64,000 bases of DNA from positions 2,811,022 to 2,875,021 of the forward strand of contig NW_006917091.1 in assembly GCF_000516985.1 (NCBI RefSeq). Direction: 5' to 3'. The notes beneath the pieces were generated by a model. The model did no database searches, had not been told where the DNA came from, and saw only the letters and a list, made by a program, of their open reading frames with translations. The translations under genes and the position numbers were made by a program. The first letter of the stretch is position 1. The number at the start of each line of letters is the position of its first letter. Below are positions 11,701 to 24,387 of the stretch, in pieces. The DNA comes from Pestalotiopsis fici W106-1. Taxonomy: Eukaryota; Ascomycota; Sordariomycetes; Amphisphaeriales; Sporocadaceae.

Positions 11701-13677
11701 TCCCCCTATTCGTTGCTCATCCTGCTTTCGCCCATTCCGAAAGACAGCAGAAGAGAAACAGCGAGGGAGCGAAAGAGGAAAGAAAAAAAATCAACCAAAA
11801 AATCCACACACCACGTTCTGCTCCACAACTCTACCAACCAAATGGATTCTCGCTCGAGTCCGGGACAAAGTCGCTCGCTCAAATCTGCGGATCCGTTGGG
11901 CGGAACTCCTCGTAGCGTCTGGTGACCCCCACGCTTTTTCTCTCAATTTCATTCTACTACACTATGTGCTAGTCACGAGCGTCGACTTCTAATTGCTCCC
12001 AACTTTTGTCTTTTTTTTTTTTTTATTCCTTGAGCAAAGACATGTGCCGTTTCATTCTCGAGTCTGAAGGGACATGAACAGCTAGCAAATAACATATATG
12101 GCTCATGAGACTACTTTTGTCTTGTTGACTTGCCGAATTCCCGAGAACAAGAACGAGGCGTGTAGGTATGTATGTATGCTCACCACGAGAGAAACAAACA
12201 GTGGCAGTACGTATGACGAAGTCCGAGTCGGCTACATCCCACTTCCCCATAAACTAGTCCAAGCGGGCAGCTCCAAGATTGCCTGCTGGAGACGTGCAGT
12301 CACGGACGGTCCACCCATTCTGACGGTCCACGATCCACAAGCTTCGAAACCGTCTGCCGCTGTCCTTCCATGAATGTTCTTCTCCTCCCGCCCCCCGAAT
12401 CACTAGTTTTGGGTCGATTGCCCGTGGGTAGGCTGGCAGGTCCCTCTTTTGGTCCTTCATGGCTCTGCAACGTTGCTCTGTGCCATGTATCATTGTATTT
12501 CCCCAAAAAAGGACAACACGATGGCCACGACTGAAAAAAATGACCGGCCACTTGGAAGAAAAGGCAACAAGTTCCGGCAAGGGCAGTCGTGTGTTACAAA
12601 AAGTAGAAGAAAAGGGCAGAATAAGCCCAAGAGCTTTCTGCTAGTGCGGCTGTGCCTTCGCTAAGGCGTGCATGCATCTCTACTGCAGGCAATAATAGCC
12701 CGCGCCTCTCTCTCTGTCTCTGGGCCTCTTTGGTTCTCGAGGCGCGCCTCCGGTAGAGGACTTTGTTGGGCTCGCTCGCTCAAATCGACTCCATCCGTTC
12801 AGTTTGGGTCGCCCTCCCACCCTGTGCCGGACAAGGTACCGACGAGTACCTGGACAGGATGCCTCCTCCCAGTCCTCCTGGTTCCAGCGTTCGTGATCCT
12901 TGTGGATCGAAACCGTCGGAAGACAAATGATGCCCCATGATTGGCTCCGACACCCCTGAGACTTGCCCTCTTTGACATTTGAGGGATAGGATCGGACCTC
13001 TCTACTCTACACTAGGCGCAAAGTTCAACCCGCGGGAGAGCTGGAAAACGAAGCCAGACGAGCCAGAACCACCAGCCCAACCCAGCCCATCATCCAGGCA
13101 CCTGGAATTCGCTGGAAAAATACATTGCCTACCTAGTTAGGGGGCATTGCTTCTTCTCACTAGTTGGCTCCATGGGTTGGACATGGGCACTTTGGCACTC
13201 TATTCAAGTCAGCAACCCGAATTTTTTACCTCATTGAACCCGGACCCGTTCCCCATTGCCCCCCGTCAGTTCTATGCGTGTGTGAGGCTCTGACATCAGC
13301 CATAAAACCGACCCGGGCCGCGCCCCCCAACTTCCAAGCTTTGTGTGTTCGAGTCGATGTTTATTCTCACAGTTTCCCTACGCCTTTTTTACCATTCCAT
13401 TATTCCTGCATTGTGATTCTGCCGCTTCTTCTAGTTGTGTAACAGGCTCAAAAAAGTATACCTTATCCTTGAATAGACGATCCCGAAAAGAAACAACCTT
13501 TTTATGATCGGCGACAGTTTGCGATCACTAGTGATTCACAAGTAGTCATTGCCCGCGTCACTTGGCTGTATTATTCACTTACACTTGCACCTCATTCACC
13601 CGGAAGCGACGACGCCAACAATCCCGCATATTTATTTATATTAAGCGTCCGCCCCTTGGCACACAAAGGAAGTCAAG
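8737..13677. other. 4.9-kb stretch without a recognisable gene
   Basis: The longest empty stretch of the housekeeping block. It contains A- and T-runs (9562-9582, 11031-11072, 12011-12024), long CT- or A-rich segments of the kind found in fungal promoters and leaders (about 11540-11840, 13340-13440), and only short frames. One short frame at 11842-11925 has a good start context and is listed apart. Possible contents are a long non-coding transcript or a long 5' leader of the gluconokinase gene; neither can be shown from sequence. Confidence 0.5.
11842..11925 (+). CDS. Possible small ORF, 27 aa
   Basis: The start context is ACCAACCAAATGG, after about 300 bp of A/C-rich leader-like sequence. 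The peptide (MDSRSSPGQSRSLKSADPLG, then six residues to a final Trp) has no known match that I recognise. It could be a free small peptide, an upstream ORF in a long leader, or the first coding exon of an unseen gene. It could also be chance. Confidence 0.15.
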   Translation: MDSRSSPGQSRSLKSADPLGGTPRSVW

Positions 13678-14455
13678 ATGCTTTCATACGACAGTCCAAT
13701 TTCTTTACCCAAGACAAACTCTGCCAAAATGGGCAGTGCAAATGCATCAACCGTCGGACCCAACCCGAAGCCCATTACTACAGCCACTATGACGCATGCA
13801 TCACACGTATCGAATACCACCGCCCAGAACAGCAATGCAGCCACAAAACATCACCACATCTGGCTAGTTACGGGCCCAGCTGGCTGCGGAAAGAGCACAG
13901 TCGCTGCACATTTGTCAGAAGCTCTCGGGTTCCCCTACTTGGAGGGCGACGAGGTATGAACCACCAGATACAAAAATCCGCTAGAAAGATTATCCAGCTA
14001 ACATGTGCTTACAGTACCACCCGAAAGCCAACATTGACAAGATGGCCAGTGGTGTCCCGCTGACGGACTCGGACAGATGGGACTGGCTGACGGTGCTCCG
14101 CGAGGCATCTCTCAAGAAGCTGGCTGAAGGAGCCGACGGTGTCGTGCTCACTTGTTCTGCCCTGAAGCGCAAGTATCGCGATGTCATCAGAGTGGCCCCC
14201 TACTACTCGCACGATGTGATCCTACACTTTGTCTACCTCCACGCCCCAGAGGATGTGCTTATCCAGCGGGTCGGTGCCCGCAAGGGTCACTACATGGGCG
14301 CAAGCATGGTCCACAGCCAGTTCTCTATTCTCGAGCCGCCCACTGCCGAGGAGACCGACGTCATCAGCATCGACGTGAGCAGCACCATGGAAGAGGTGCA
14401 ACGGGAAGCATTGGACAAGGTTCTGCAAAAGATGGACGAGGACGCCCAGTCCTAG
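13678..14455 (+). CDS. Gluconokinase (GntK family, P-loop kinase)
   Basis: Phosphorylates D-gluconate to 6-phosphogluconate with ATP, feeding the pentose phosphate pathway. Exons 13678-13953 and 14015-14455 give 238 aa, phase 0. The kinase fold starts at about residue 60 with the Walker A loop VTGPAGCGKSTVAAHL, followed by LEGDEVYHPKANIDKMASG (substrate-binding region typical of gluconokinases), DRWDWL, VLTCSALKRKYRDVIR and the lid region RKGHYMGASMVHSQF. The first ~58 residues are a Ser/Thr/Ala/His-rich tail absent from the bacterial enzymes; a later ATG (M18) would shorten it. No acidic residue except one Asp occurs early in this tail, so a targeting role is conceivable but not established. 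Confidence 0.9.
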
Positions 14456-15912
14456 CCTGGGGTCGGGGGTCGCGGAAACGGTCTTGGCGTAGAGCTAGAC
14501 TGGATTCGCGGCAAGACGCCTTGTTCATTCCGCATGTTCGTTTGCCTACAATTTGGACTAGGTCCATGCTCTATTCAGTATACCCACAAAGTATGGTATT
14601 CGATCTGCATGGTTTTCCTGTTTTGGGAGTTTGGGGTGTCCAAAGGACACAAAATGGGCCGGATGATTTTTCTTTTTGCGATAGCACATGACAACGAGAA
14701 AACGCACTTGTTCTCTTGTCAAGACATTCTGACTTTGTGGCGTTGAAATCCATTAGGGACAGCATTTGGATATTCTAGAATTGACGACATGGTCATTTCT
14801 CCCTGTGTACGAGGGGGTACAGAGTTGGTAGCGAGTTGCTTTGACCTCTGTTTATCAAGTCCATGTTGGAGAACCGAGCGCAACTCGACCGGCATGGAAT
14901 AGAAATACATGATGAGAATAAGACTCGACTTTCCCGATACTACAGAAAACAGATGAAGCTCATGCCAAAGTGACCTGCCTTGTACCATGGATTATTCCGT
15001 CATTCAACTCCTGTTTTCGTCTCGGTTCAAGCAAGAATCTATTTCAATTTCGATTCGTCGTCCTCAACATCATATTCCCAATCGAGCTTCTTGCAGCTAT
15101 TCTGACGACGGGAACTAGACCGCGTGCGGCATCTTTGTGTCATAAGCGTCGTGTATAGCGGGCACCCGTTCTTGGTTCCTATTCGACAGTTGAAACCGGT
15201 GTGCTGGTTTGGGAAATGGGCCGGGGGGGAAAGTGGTCCCACAATCCCCCCCCCGGGGCTTAGTATACCGAAACAGATCCGGAGGGGAGGAGGGTCCAGA
15301 ACGCCGAGTTTTGTATGGTGGTAGTCGAGTCTACAAGTTGATGGATTTCTTTATCCCAATTACAAAAGAGACGAGGCTTGATTTTTTAAAAGAAGATATA
15401 TTTTATTTTCTCGAGTATAGTTTTCTTTCCTTTTTTCTTCTCCTATGCATCTAAATTGACAAATTTAGATCAATCACCGCCGTCGTACGCTGACTTTTGC
15501 TCACTTGGTGTGGTTGTGATGGAGGACGACCATAAAACATGATCATGGTGGCAGCCTAATCTTTGTCAAAGTGCCCGCAACGTAAAACCCAATAATGTAC
15601 CTCAAAAATGTGACTCAAATTGTTCTCGCCAGCATAACGATATATACATGATACTCCAGATTCCAGACTCGCTCTCTAATTCTCCGGTTCGCATCGAAAG
15701 TGCATACTTTTGCATGTGCATACTCGGTTATATACCCATTTGCCTTCTCACCACCCTTGCACCCCAGACGCCACCGGTATTCATCCACGGCATCTAGAAC
15801 GTCCTTGACCCTCTTCCTTGCATACGTTCATGCGAAGCGTGTGTGAGCAAGTGTTTCCCAACCCGAAGAGTATGGAAACATGACATGGTATTGTTTAGAG
15901 CAGGTGTTCAAT
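14456..15912. other. Intergenic, convergent 3' regions
   Basis: No gene is seen between the gluconokinase (+) and the E2 gene (-). There are short homopolymer stretches and an AT-rich patch at about 15380-15480. Confidence 0.5.
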
Positions 15913-17465
15913 TTACCGCATATGCATGACCATGACATCAGGTTCCTCTACAATCTGCTTGACCACCTCGGCAGCCCTAGCCATGGTTGCGCCATCGACG
16001 ACGCGGTGGTCGGCGCTCCAGCTAAAGTTGCAGGCCTGCTTCTTGACGACCCGGTCCTCCTCGTCAAAGGCCGGTACCGTCCGGATCCTGCCCACGCCTA
16101 AAATGGCAACCTCCTTTTCCACAATGACTGGGGATAGATATGTGCCTCCAATATTGCCGATGTTCGAGACTGTAATGGTGCCTCCGCTGAGATCCTGTGG
16201 GGACAGCTTGCCCGCCGTAGCCGCCGTCTGGAGCCGTGTCAGCTCCGAGGCAATCGAGAGAATGTTTCGCGAGGCCACGTTTTTGATCACTGGAACGAGC
16301 AGACCCGAAGGCGTGTCCATGGCAATACCAATATTGTGTTGGCTCCGGTGGACCAGACTCGGCTTTTGCGTATTGGCATCAATCTCCACCCGGGCATTCA
16401 GGATCGGATACTGGTATAGCGCCAAGGAGACGGCTTTGATGATGAATGGCATGTAGGAAAGCTTGGAGATATCGTCTTGTGGAGAACTCTTCAACACCTT
16501 GTTGAGCCGTGTCCGGAGTGAATGCATTTGCGAAAAGTCAATTTCGTCAGTGTAAAGGAAGTGCGGAATGGTGAGAGAACGAGTCATGGCCTTGAACATC
16601 TGGGCTTGGATGTTGGTAAGTTGCACAGGAGTCTCGGTCTGTGTCGCTGTGTCCACTGGCGGTTGTGTAGGAGTCGAGGCTGCGGCACTAGACTTGCGAG
16701 ACTCGACATATCTGTGTATATCCTCCTTGAGTACACGGCCGTCTTTTCCAGTGCCTTCAATTTCTGTAATATCCACGTCGAACTCCTTGGATAGATGCCT
16801 CACGGCGGGTGTAGCAAGTGAGGCAAACCTTCCGGTCGATTTCTTTGGCTTATCACTCTGCTGTCCCACTGGAGCTTTCTCTTCCGCCTTGACGGTCTCT
16901 GTTGTCTTTCCTTCTGGAGGTTTGCTCAAGCTTTCCTTGTTCAAGGCCTCTCCAGAACCACCTTGCCCTTGTGATGGCTCGGGCGCGGTCAATGCCTCTA
17001 GATCTTCCTTTTTGGCGTCGCCTTGTATATCAATGTCTACGAATGGCTTTCCAACCTTGGCCATGTCGCCGGCATCATAATGTAGCTTCTTGACAACACC
17101 CGCGAATCGACTCGTGATTTCTACCGATGCCTTGTCGCTTTGCACCTCGCATAGTGGCGAGAACTCCTCGACCCGAGCTTCGGGCTCGACAAACCATTGT
17201 ATGATTTCACACTCGACAATACCTGTTGGATTCGGGACAGAGTAAGTGACATGTCATTTGTATCATGGCAATTGGAACAAGGGCGCCCACCTTCACCTAT
17301 ATCTGCCAATAGGACTGGCTTCACCACCTGCAATGCCCGACTTGTATGAAATCCATGTCTCGACACGGAGAACGCGCCTTGTGATCCATGGGCCAGAACT
17401 CGAGACAGGCCTTGGGGTCGACACCATTGAGAGCGGACGGCGCGGGAGCTTCGCTGGAGAAACAT
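15913..17465 (-). CDS. DBT: Branched-chain 2-oxoacid dehydrogenase complex, E2 dihydrolipoyl transacylase
   Basis: E2 core of the mitochondrial complex that degrades the oxo-acids of Leu, Ile and Val. Exons 17465-17291 and 17222-15913 give 494 aa. A basic N-terminus (MFLQRSSRAVRSQW) fits a mitochondrial presequence. The lipoyl domain follows (LLADIGEG, then SDKASVEITSRF with the lipoylated Lys in SDKAS). The peripheral subunit-binding domain comes at about residues 170-210 (LATPAVRHLSKEFDVDITEI, GTGKDGRVLKEDIHRYV). The catalytic domain ends with DHRVVDGATMARAAEVVKQ, which contains the active-site HxxxDG. GEGIVECEIIQWFVE at the lipoyl entry is typical of branched-chain E2 rather than pyruvate E2. 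No E1 or E3 gene is nearby, as usual in eukaryotes. Confidence 0.93.
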
Positions 17466-18075
17466 TGTATATATAAAAGATCTATACGAGGAGAAACTGA
17501 AATGATGGCTTCTTTTCTTTTCTCTACTACACGTTCATATCATCATTGACGAAAGAGAGACTGGGAACAACAGGAAGAAACGAATTGACAGTCTGCGCTG
17601 CTCGGCACAAGGAATGTTTGCCCGCGGTGAGATTTGTCGCGGCCACCTGATCGTAACTGGAGGGAGGAAGTCAGTGCAGCACAATAGCATGACGGCCGGC
17701 CTATTCACCCCGCCATAACCGCTAGTAGCCGAGTCTGGGGAAGGCCGCTGACAACCGCTGTTCGGGGTAGGAATACAAACCCCTGGGCCGCTATTCTAGC
17801 GCCTGGAGACTGTGCCGATAAGAGCAGTACCTGATAACGATTAGGTAGCGGGTCCCCGAGCTGCTGGGCAATTGAGTTGGAGATTCACTGGGAACGCGTT
17901 AGAATGGCCCCGAATTTTTTTGGAGAAAAAAGACAGCCGCCATAAACGGACCGAAGTGTTGCGAGAGCCAGTCAACGACAAGCCAACACAAGCTTGGTCC
18001 GACTGCGTCTCCTTCCTGGATATCTGTATATACTACACTAATCATTGCCTTGAACGGTGTTTGAGCTTGTCCATC
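17466..18075. promoter_or_regulatory. Divergent promoter region of two mitochondrial genes
   Basis: The 610 bp lie between the start codons of the E2 subunit (-) and ATP10 (+), both of which are predicted mitochondrial proteins. No coding exon is seen. Shared control is an inference from the divergent orientation. Confidence 0.45.
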
Positions 18076-19151
18076 ATGTCATTCCCCCGAAGGCCGCAGC
18101 TCCTGTGCCTGCTCTGCCAATGGCGCTCCTTTAGCACTTCGTACCGCCGGTTTGCCAAGGAGGCTGAGAAAGCTGCCTCGAAACCGTCGATAACCAATTC
18201 TACCTCTTCTTCCCCGGCGCCGCAAAAATTTATACCCCCATCGCCCTTGGAGAATGCGCCTCGAGGATATGGAAAGCGGGTGGAGGAGTTTACGCCGGTG
18301 CCGTTGCCCCGGCCGATAGGCATGCCGCATCCGCCCGAGCCTGGCCAGAACACCGGTATCGACAACAGATCTGTGAGACAGAAGAGAGATGATTTCGTCA
18401 ATTGGGACAAGCACTTGGCCAGACGTGAGCAGCTGTATGTTGGACCCCTCCCAGGACATGTATGAGCAGACCATGAACTGACATGATGACCGGCATCAGT
18501 AAAACCCAATTTCGGAAACCGTACTTTCGCGACTGGACCAACCTCGAACACCACAAAGGCAAGACCTTTATCAGCCCGCTTCGACCCTTCAAGGGAGACC
18601 TCTCGCTGTGGTTCCCGAACTTGTACGGTACAACTCTTTCCAAGACGGATAAGGGTCCTCACGACACGACGCCCATCCTTGCGGGCAAGATCACAATAGT
18701 CAGTGTCTTTAGCGGCCAGTGGGCAGAGGGCCAAGTCAAGAGTTTCGTCTCTCCCGAGGACAATCCCGAGCTCCAGGCTGTGCTCAAAGAGCACAAGGGC
18801 AAGGCGCAACACGTGCGCATCAACATTGAAGAGGACGGGCTCAAGGCATTCTTGATCAAGCTCTTTACGAACTCCATCAGAAAGACCATTCCCGAAGAGG
18901 ACTGGAACAAGTACTTTGTGGTGCGCAAGGGCGTCTCGGACGAGGTCAAGGAGGCCATTGGCATGCTCAACAGCAAGGTTGGGTACGTCTACCTCCTGGA
19001 TGGCGAGTGCAGATTACGCTGGGCAGGCAGTGGCTATTCCGAGGGCCACGAGCGTGTCGGCTTGGTCACGGGTCTGATGAGACTCCTCGACGAGGGGAAG
19101 GGAGTCAAGAAGGCCAAACTTGCTGGCTCCGCTGCTGCGCTGAAGCTGTAA
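18076..19151 (+). CDS. ATP10: Mitochondrial ATP synthase assembly factor ATP10
   Basis: ATP10 is an inner-membrane chaperone for assembly of subunit 6 into the Fo sector. Exons 18076-18434 and 18500-19151 give 336 aa; the 65-bp intron splits a Leu codon (REQ-L-KTQF). The N-terminus is a mitochondrial presequence (MSFPRRPQLLCLLCQWRSFS, then YRRF). A Pro/Ser-rich linker follows. The ATP10 domain runs from about residue 120 (FRKPYFRDWTNLEHHKGKTF) through LWFPNLYGTTL, the conserved VSVFSGQWAEGQVKSF, and GYVYLLDGECRLRWAGSG near the C-terminus. This order matches the family and the length is as expected. Confidence 0.9.
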
Positions 19152-20016
19152 ATGGATCTTGCACTTTGTGTATAGTACCTGTATAATGAAATGTACCATA
19201 TCAATTGATACCCAACTTTTCTTCTTCTCCTCTGGGGATCTATCTCCATGGTTGCCACGAATCGGGACAGCTTTTACCATTATATTAGCGCGAAGCTGTT
19301 GTGCTCCAGATACCATGACTTGGATCGGGTAAAGACATTTCAGCTGCAGGCAAAGACCCTCAGAGAGTCATCCCCAAACATTGCTGCCTGCCATTCAATC
19401 ATTTATTAGTGTTTTTCTTGTTTTCTCTGTGATTGATGTTTTGTATATGGACGCAAGGGTTTGAAATTTTATAATAGTATTGTCTTCCGCCTTGTAACCG
19501 ATTGGAAAAAGAAGAAAATAAAGAAAAGAGAGAAAAAAGGAAAAAGAGAAAAAGAAGAGAAAGAAAAACAGAAAAAGGGAAAGAGAAAAACAGAAAGAGA
19601 GAAACAGAGAGAAAGAGAGAGAAAAAAAGAAAAAGAAATAAAGAGAAAAAAACAAAAAAAGAGAAATAGAGGAAAAGAAAAACAAAAAAAGAGAAATAGN
19701 NNNNNNNNNNNNNNNNNNNNNNNNNNNNNNNNNNNNNNNNNNNNNNNNNNNNNNNNNNNNNNNNNNNNNNNNNNNNNNNNNNNNNNNNNNNNNNNNNNNG
19801 AGAGAGAGAGAGGGCTAATTTATATCTAATGTTATCCAAGGTGATATAATCAAGATCCAAAGGAAAGAGTAAAATTAAAGATGGTATATAAGTGTATCTA
19901 CTAAAATAATGTGTGACCAAGCATACTTTTAGTAACCCTTCACGTTTTGCCACCCTTACAGGCCGAGAAAAAAAAGCTGATCGTCTTCTGTAAACATATC
20001 TAGGGGCGGTGGGTTG
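19152..20016. repeat. GA-rich low-complexity region around an assembly gap
   Basis: The plus strand from about 19502 to 19699 consists of irregular AAAGAGAAA units, then 100 N (19700-19799), then a GA dinucleotide run. An assembly gap in a simple repeat is the plain reading. No gene is seen in the rest. Confidence 0.8.
19700..19799. other. Assembly gap (100 N)
   Basis: Exactly 100 N within a purine-rich simple repeat. The round number suggests a placeholder of unknown true length. Confidence 0.97.
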
Positions 20017-20480
20017 TCAGGTTATGAATCCGCCATTGCCACCGGCACCTCCAGCACCTCCAGTACCGCCGCCGTCGCCGCTGCCGCCCTTCTTCTTGTT
20101 GTTGTTGCGGCCGCCGCCGCCGCCCTTCTTGTTGTTGTTGCGGTCGCCGCCGCCCCTGGCGTTGGCAAGAACAGCCGTGAGTCTGTTCACCGCGTTGATG
20201 ATGTTGTTGTTGGTGGTGTCGCGTGCGCGACGACCACCACGGCGTCGGGTGACACCGTTCGCGACCCAGGAGGTTGCACGGTCCTCGACTGGGACCGGAC
20301 AATTGCGGACGAGGTGATCTCGCTAGCCGCAGACGTAACAGACCTGCGACTGGCCTTCTTTTTCTCTTTTTTTTTTTTCCTATCTTGCTTATTAGATATG
20401 ATCGGCTATACAAATATACGCATACTTACCAGCATCGGACCTTGTCACGTCGAGGTACGTAGAGGAATGACATTGTGTAG
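20017..20480 (-). pseudogene. CCHC zinc-knuckle protein locus, broken by a stop codon
   Basis: Read on the minus strand, the frame gives a retroviral-type zinc knuckle, VCYVCG-stop-RDHLVRNCPVPV (Cx2Cx4Hx4C), then ATSWVANGVTRRRGGRRAR, NNNIINAVNRLTAVLANA, and a tail of Asn-Asn-Asn-Lys-Lys and poly-Gly blocks ending GGNGGFIT. The stop is a TAG at 20325-20323, inside the knuckle. A CAG-to-TAG change (CpA to TpA) would explain it and fits RIP, but this is an inference. A possible first exon (MSFLYVPRRDKV) ends at a good GTAAGT donor near 20430. The knuckle and the ANGV and AVNRL blocks closely match the locus at 21076-21752 on the same strand, so the two are tandem paralogues. This copy has no ubiquitin part. 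It could still be expressed if the stop is a sequencing error. Confidence 0.6.
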
Positions 20481-21059
20481 TCAGGCTGGATGTTGTGAAA
20501 AACACTATGATCTTGAGAAACAAAAGGTGGAGCATTGGAGCTGTAGAAGATTGTGTTTGTGTTTGATTTGAATGAAAATGGAGCGTCAAGCTTGGGGGGA
20601 GTAGAGAAAAAAAAAATAAGCTGGCTCAGCCTTTGTTATTGGAAGAGGAAGTGACGATTCTTATTCAAAGTGCCTACCTAGATACCTACATAAACAAACA
20701 TTGGTTTCCAAGATTTTGGAAAGAGCGGTACAATGCCATGGCATTCTCGAACGAGAGACATGAGAACAAGGCCATGACGTCCGGTCATTCAGCAAACTAG
20801 GAAAAGGTGGGAGCTCTACTCTTGTACAGCCTGGAGAAGAATTAGTCTACTCAGACATGAACTATTCTACCATTTGCATCGAAGCTCAAATGACATTGAC
20901 TGTGGCAGTCAGATCATGACAGAAAATTTCGAAACCGAACAGCATTTATTCCATACGCAACCTTCGATCATCACTTGCATTATTGCATATTAAAAATGAC
21001 CTTGGGCAAGTAGAATAATATTTATTTAAAAAAAAAAAAAGGGGGGGGGGAGCGAAATT
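20481..21059. other. Intergenic between the two zinc-knuckle paralogues
   Basis: No gene is seen. A run of 12 A followed by 10 G lies at about 21029-21050, directly before the low-complexity 3' end of the neighbouring gene. Confidence 0.5.
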
Positions 21060-21075
21060 GGCGGCGCTAATTATT

Positions 21076-22316
<1,241 letters not shown>

Positions 22317-23395
22317 CTAAGCAGCGCAGGCAGCCGCAACAACCCAACCCAAGGTAAACAGCGTCGCGATCCCTGAACTGGCCCTGATTGACCAGCCCGC
22401 ACTGGTATCGTCGTCATTGTCGCTGTTGTCTTGCTCCTCAACCTGCGTCGCGTCGATCCTCGTACAAACCACCTGCGCCCTGGAAACGTTGACATTACCA
22501 TTTGTGACCACGGGGGAAAAGGTCATGACCCGCAGTCCCGTCGTGATTCTGTCGTATGCGGATGTGTCGGAGCCATTGTGAGCACCGCTCCAGCCGCCCC
22601 AGAAGGAATCGCCGCTGTGCGTGCCATTATTGGACAGGGCCTGGGTGAGAGTGGTTCCGTATTTATTATTATAGTCCTGCGCGGCCGCGTAGCTAAGGGT
22701 ATCGGCACATGCGTCTAGTCTCGTCCATGCCTCCTCCACGCCGCGGCACGGGTCGGTGCGGACGGCGTCCTCGATGGCACTGACGCACTCGGTGCCCAGC
22801 ACAAAGGAGCAGTCGGTACTGTCGTCGGCGTCTTGCTGGCTCAGCAGGTTGCTCACGTTGTCCGGCGTGCCCCACATGTCGAGCGTGGTGAAGCACATGT
22901 GGCTGACGTTTTCCGGCAGCGCCGATTCCAGACTGCCGCCGCCGGGCCAGGATAGGCCGTATGAGTAGTCGACAATGTGAGGGTCCACAAAGGTTGTCTC
23001 GAACCACGCAAAGTCGGTCTCATTCTCGGCAATGTTGGCCGCGTTGGGGACTGAAAAGTCTGAAATGTTGATTTCTTATGCCCAAAGCTTTGTCAGTACC
23101 AGAGTCGGTGATAGAATTTCGGCAGAGACATGTGCTCACGCAGGTTCCAGTTCTGATATAATGGACTGGAAGTGTTGATCAAGTCTGAGATTTTCGCAAA
23201 GGGGTTGAATTCGACGGAGCGAGTCGCATTTGGGTGAGCGAGGCCATTTCTAAAAAGGCTAATGGTGTAATTGTCATCGACATCTGGGATTGTGGTTCCG
23301 ACACTTGAATCGTACTGATATGTGTCGCCGACTACAAGTCCGCTGGCTGTGGCTAAAACAAGCAACAGCGTCGACTGGTGATGGTGATTAAACAT
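22317..23395 (-). CDS. Secreted, probably GPI-anchored protein of unknown function
   Basis: Exons 23395-23140 and 23059-22317 give 332 aa; the intron splits a His codon (NL-H-FSVPN). The N-terminus MFNHHHQSTLLLVLATASGL is a signal peptide followed by VVGDTYQY. The body has many N-glycosylation sequons (NYT, NAT, NTS, NVS, NET, NGT, NGS) and about eight Cys spread through it (HMCFTT, TDCSF, TECVS, DPCRG, DACAD, VVCTR). The C-terminus is a hydrophobic stretch after an acidic spacer (SGIATLFTLGWVVAAACAA), which fits a GPI attachment signal. I do not recognise a catalytic motif. The likely place is the plasma membrane or cell wall. Confidence 0.8.
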
Positions 23396-24387
23396 GATTG
23401 TTAGCAGGAAACTTGTAAGCTAAAGAGAATGAGTTTTTCAATTGCTTACAATGGCGCAGAAAAACAATATTTGTATGGGGTGTCGTGGTCATATCATGTA
23501 CTTGGCCGGTTTCTGTAGGATTTAATCCTGATCATACCATGAAGATCATCGCAGCCGCAATGTATAAGAATACGGCATAGATGTACAGCCAAGAAACATG
23601 ATGCGGGCACTTTTAGACCGACTGCGGCCATGGTAATGGGCCGATCCACTACCTTTTTTGTCGGTGTAATATGACAGGACTAGAAATCAATTCTCATTGG
23701 TCTGAGCAACGAGGCTTGACTTTTTTGCAACTTCATCTGCCGAGTTGTCTGAGCCTGCGCCTTGCCGTAGACCCGTGTTTGCCCTGGTGCTGCAATATCA
23801 ATGCACAATATTCAATACTCCAGTCGGTGGTCTTCAGAAGGCATTGCCAAATGCTCTGGTGTTACAATCTACTGACCTGCTGGCATTGCAGGGTGCTAAT
23901 CATCAATATTTGGGCAGCAATGTAGCAAAAAGGGAATAAATTCTTTTCTTTTGCTTTTGGCCCTCGAATACATCTGCTGAAGATCTCTTCCCAATGTGTA
24001 TAGACTTGTTACATAAGCCCCATCCTGTCGTGTTGAAGACCGAGTCCGAACGGGCCAATAAAGTCCCGCGGAATTCCGGTCCCATACTTGTTGTGAAGCG
24101 TCTGAGCAATGAGATACAGCTAGTCGGAAAATCGAGATTGTGTTCATACTATACTCGACATTCCAGATCAGATCAACGGAATTCCGACAAGTTTGTGCCT
24201 CACGAGAAGAACTATAAAAGCGTGAAAGATTAGAGAAACTACAATTGCCAGAAAAGATGAAAGAGACGAGCAAAGGAGGGACACATTTCACCCTTTCCAA
24301 ATTGCCGAATACCTTCTGTCCAGCACATAATATCCACCAAATCCACACGACGATCATCAATAAATCCACAAACCACACACAAAAACC
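23396..24387. promoter_or_regulatory. Divergent intergenic region
   Basis: About 1 kb lies between the start codons of the GPI-type protein (-) and the dehydrogenase (+). No gene is seen. The 100 bp before 24388 is A/C-rich, like a fungal 5' leader. Confidence 0.4.

Noticed and set aside
19399..19953. Phe/Ser/Leu-rich minus-strand frame across the N gap
   Set aside because: Purely the product of a purine-rich simple repeat and an arbitrary gap.
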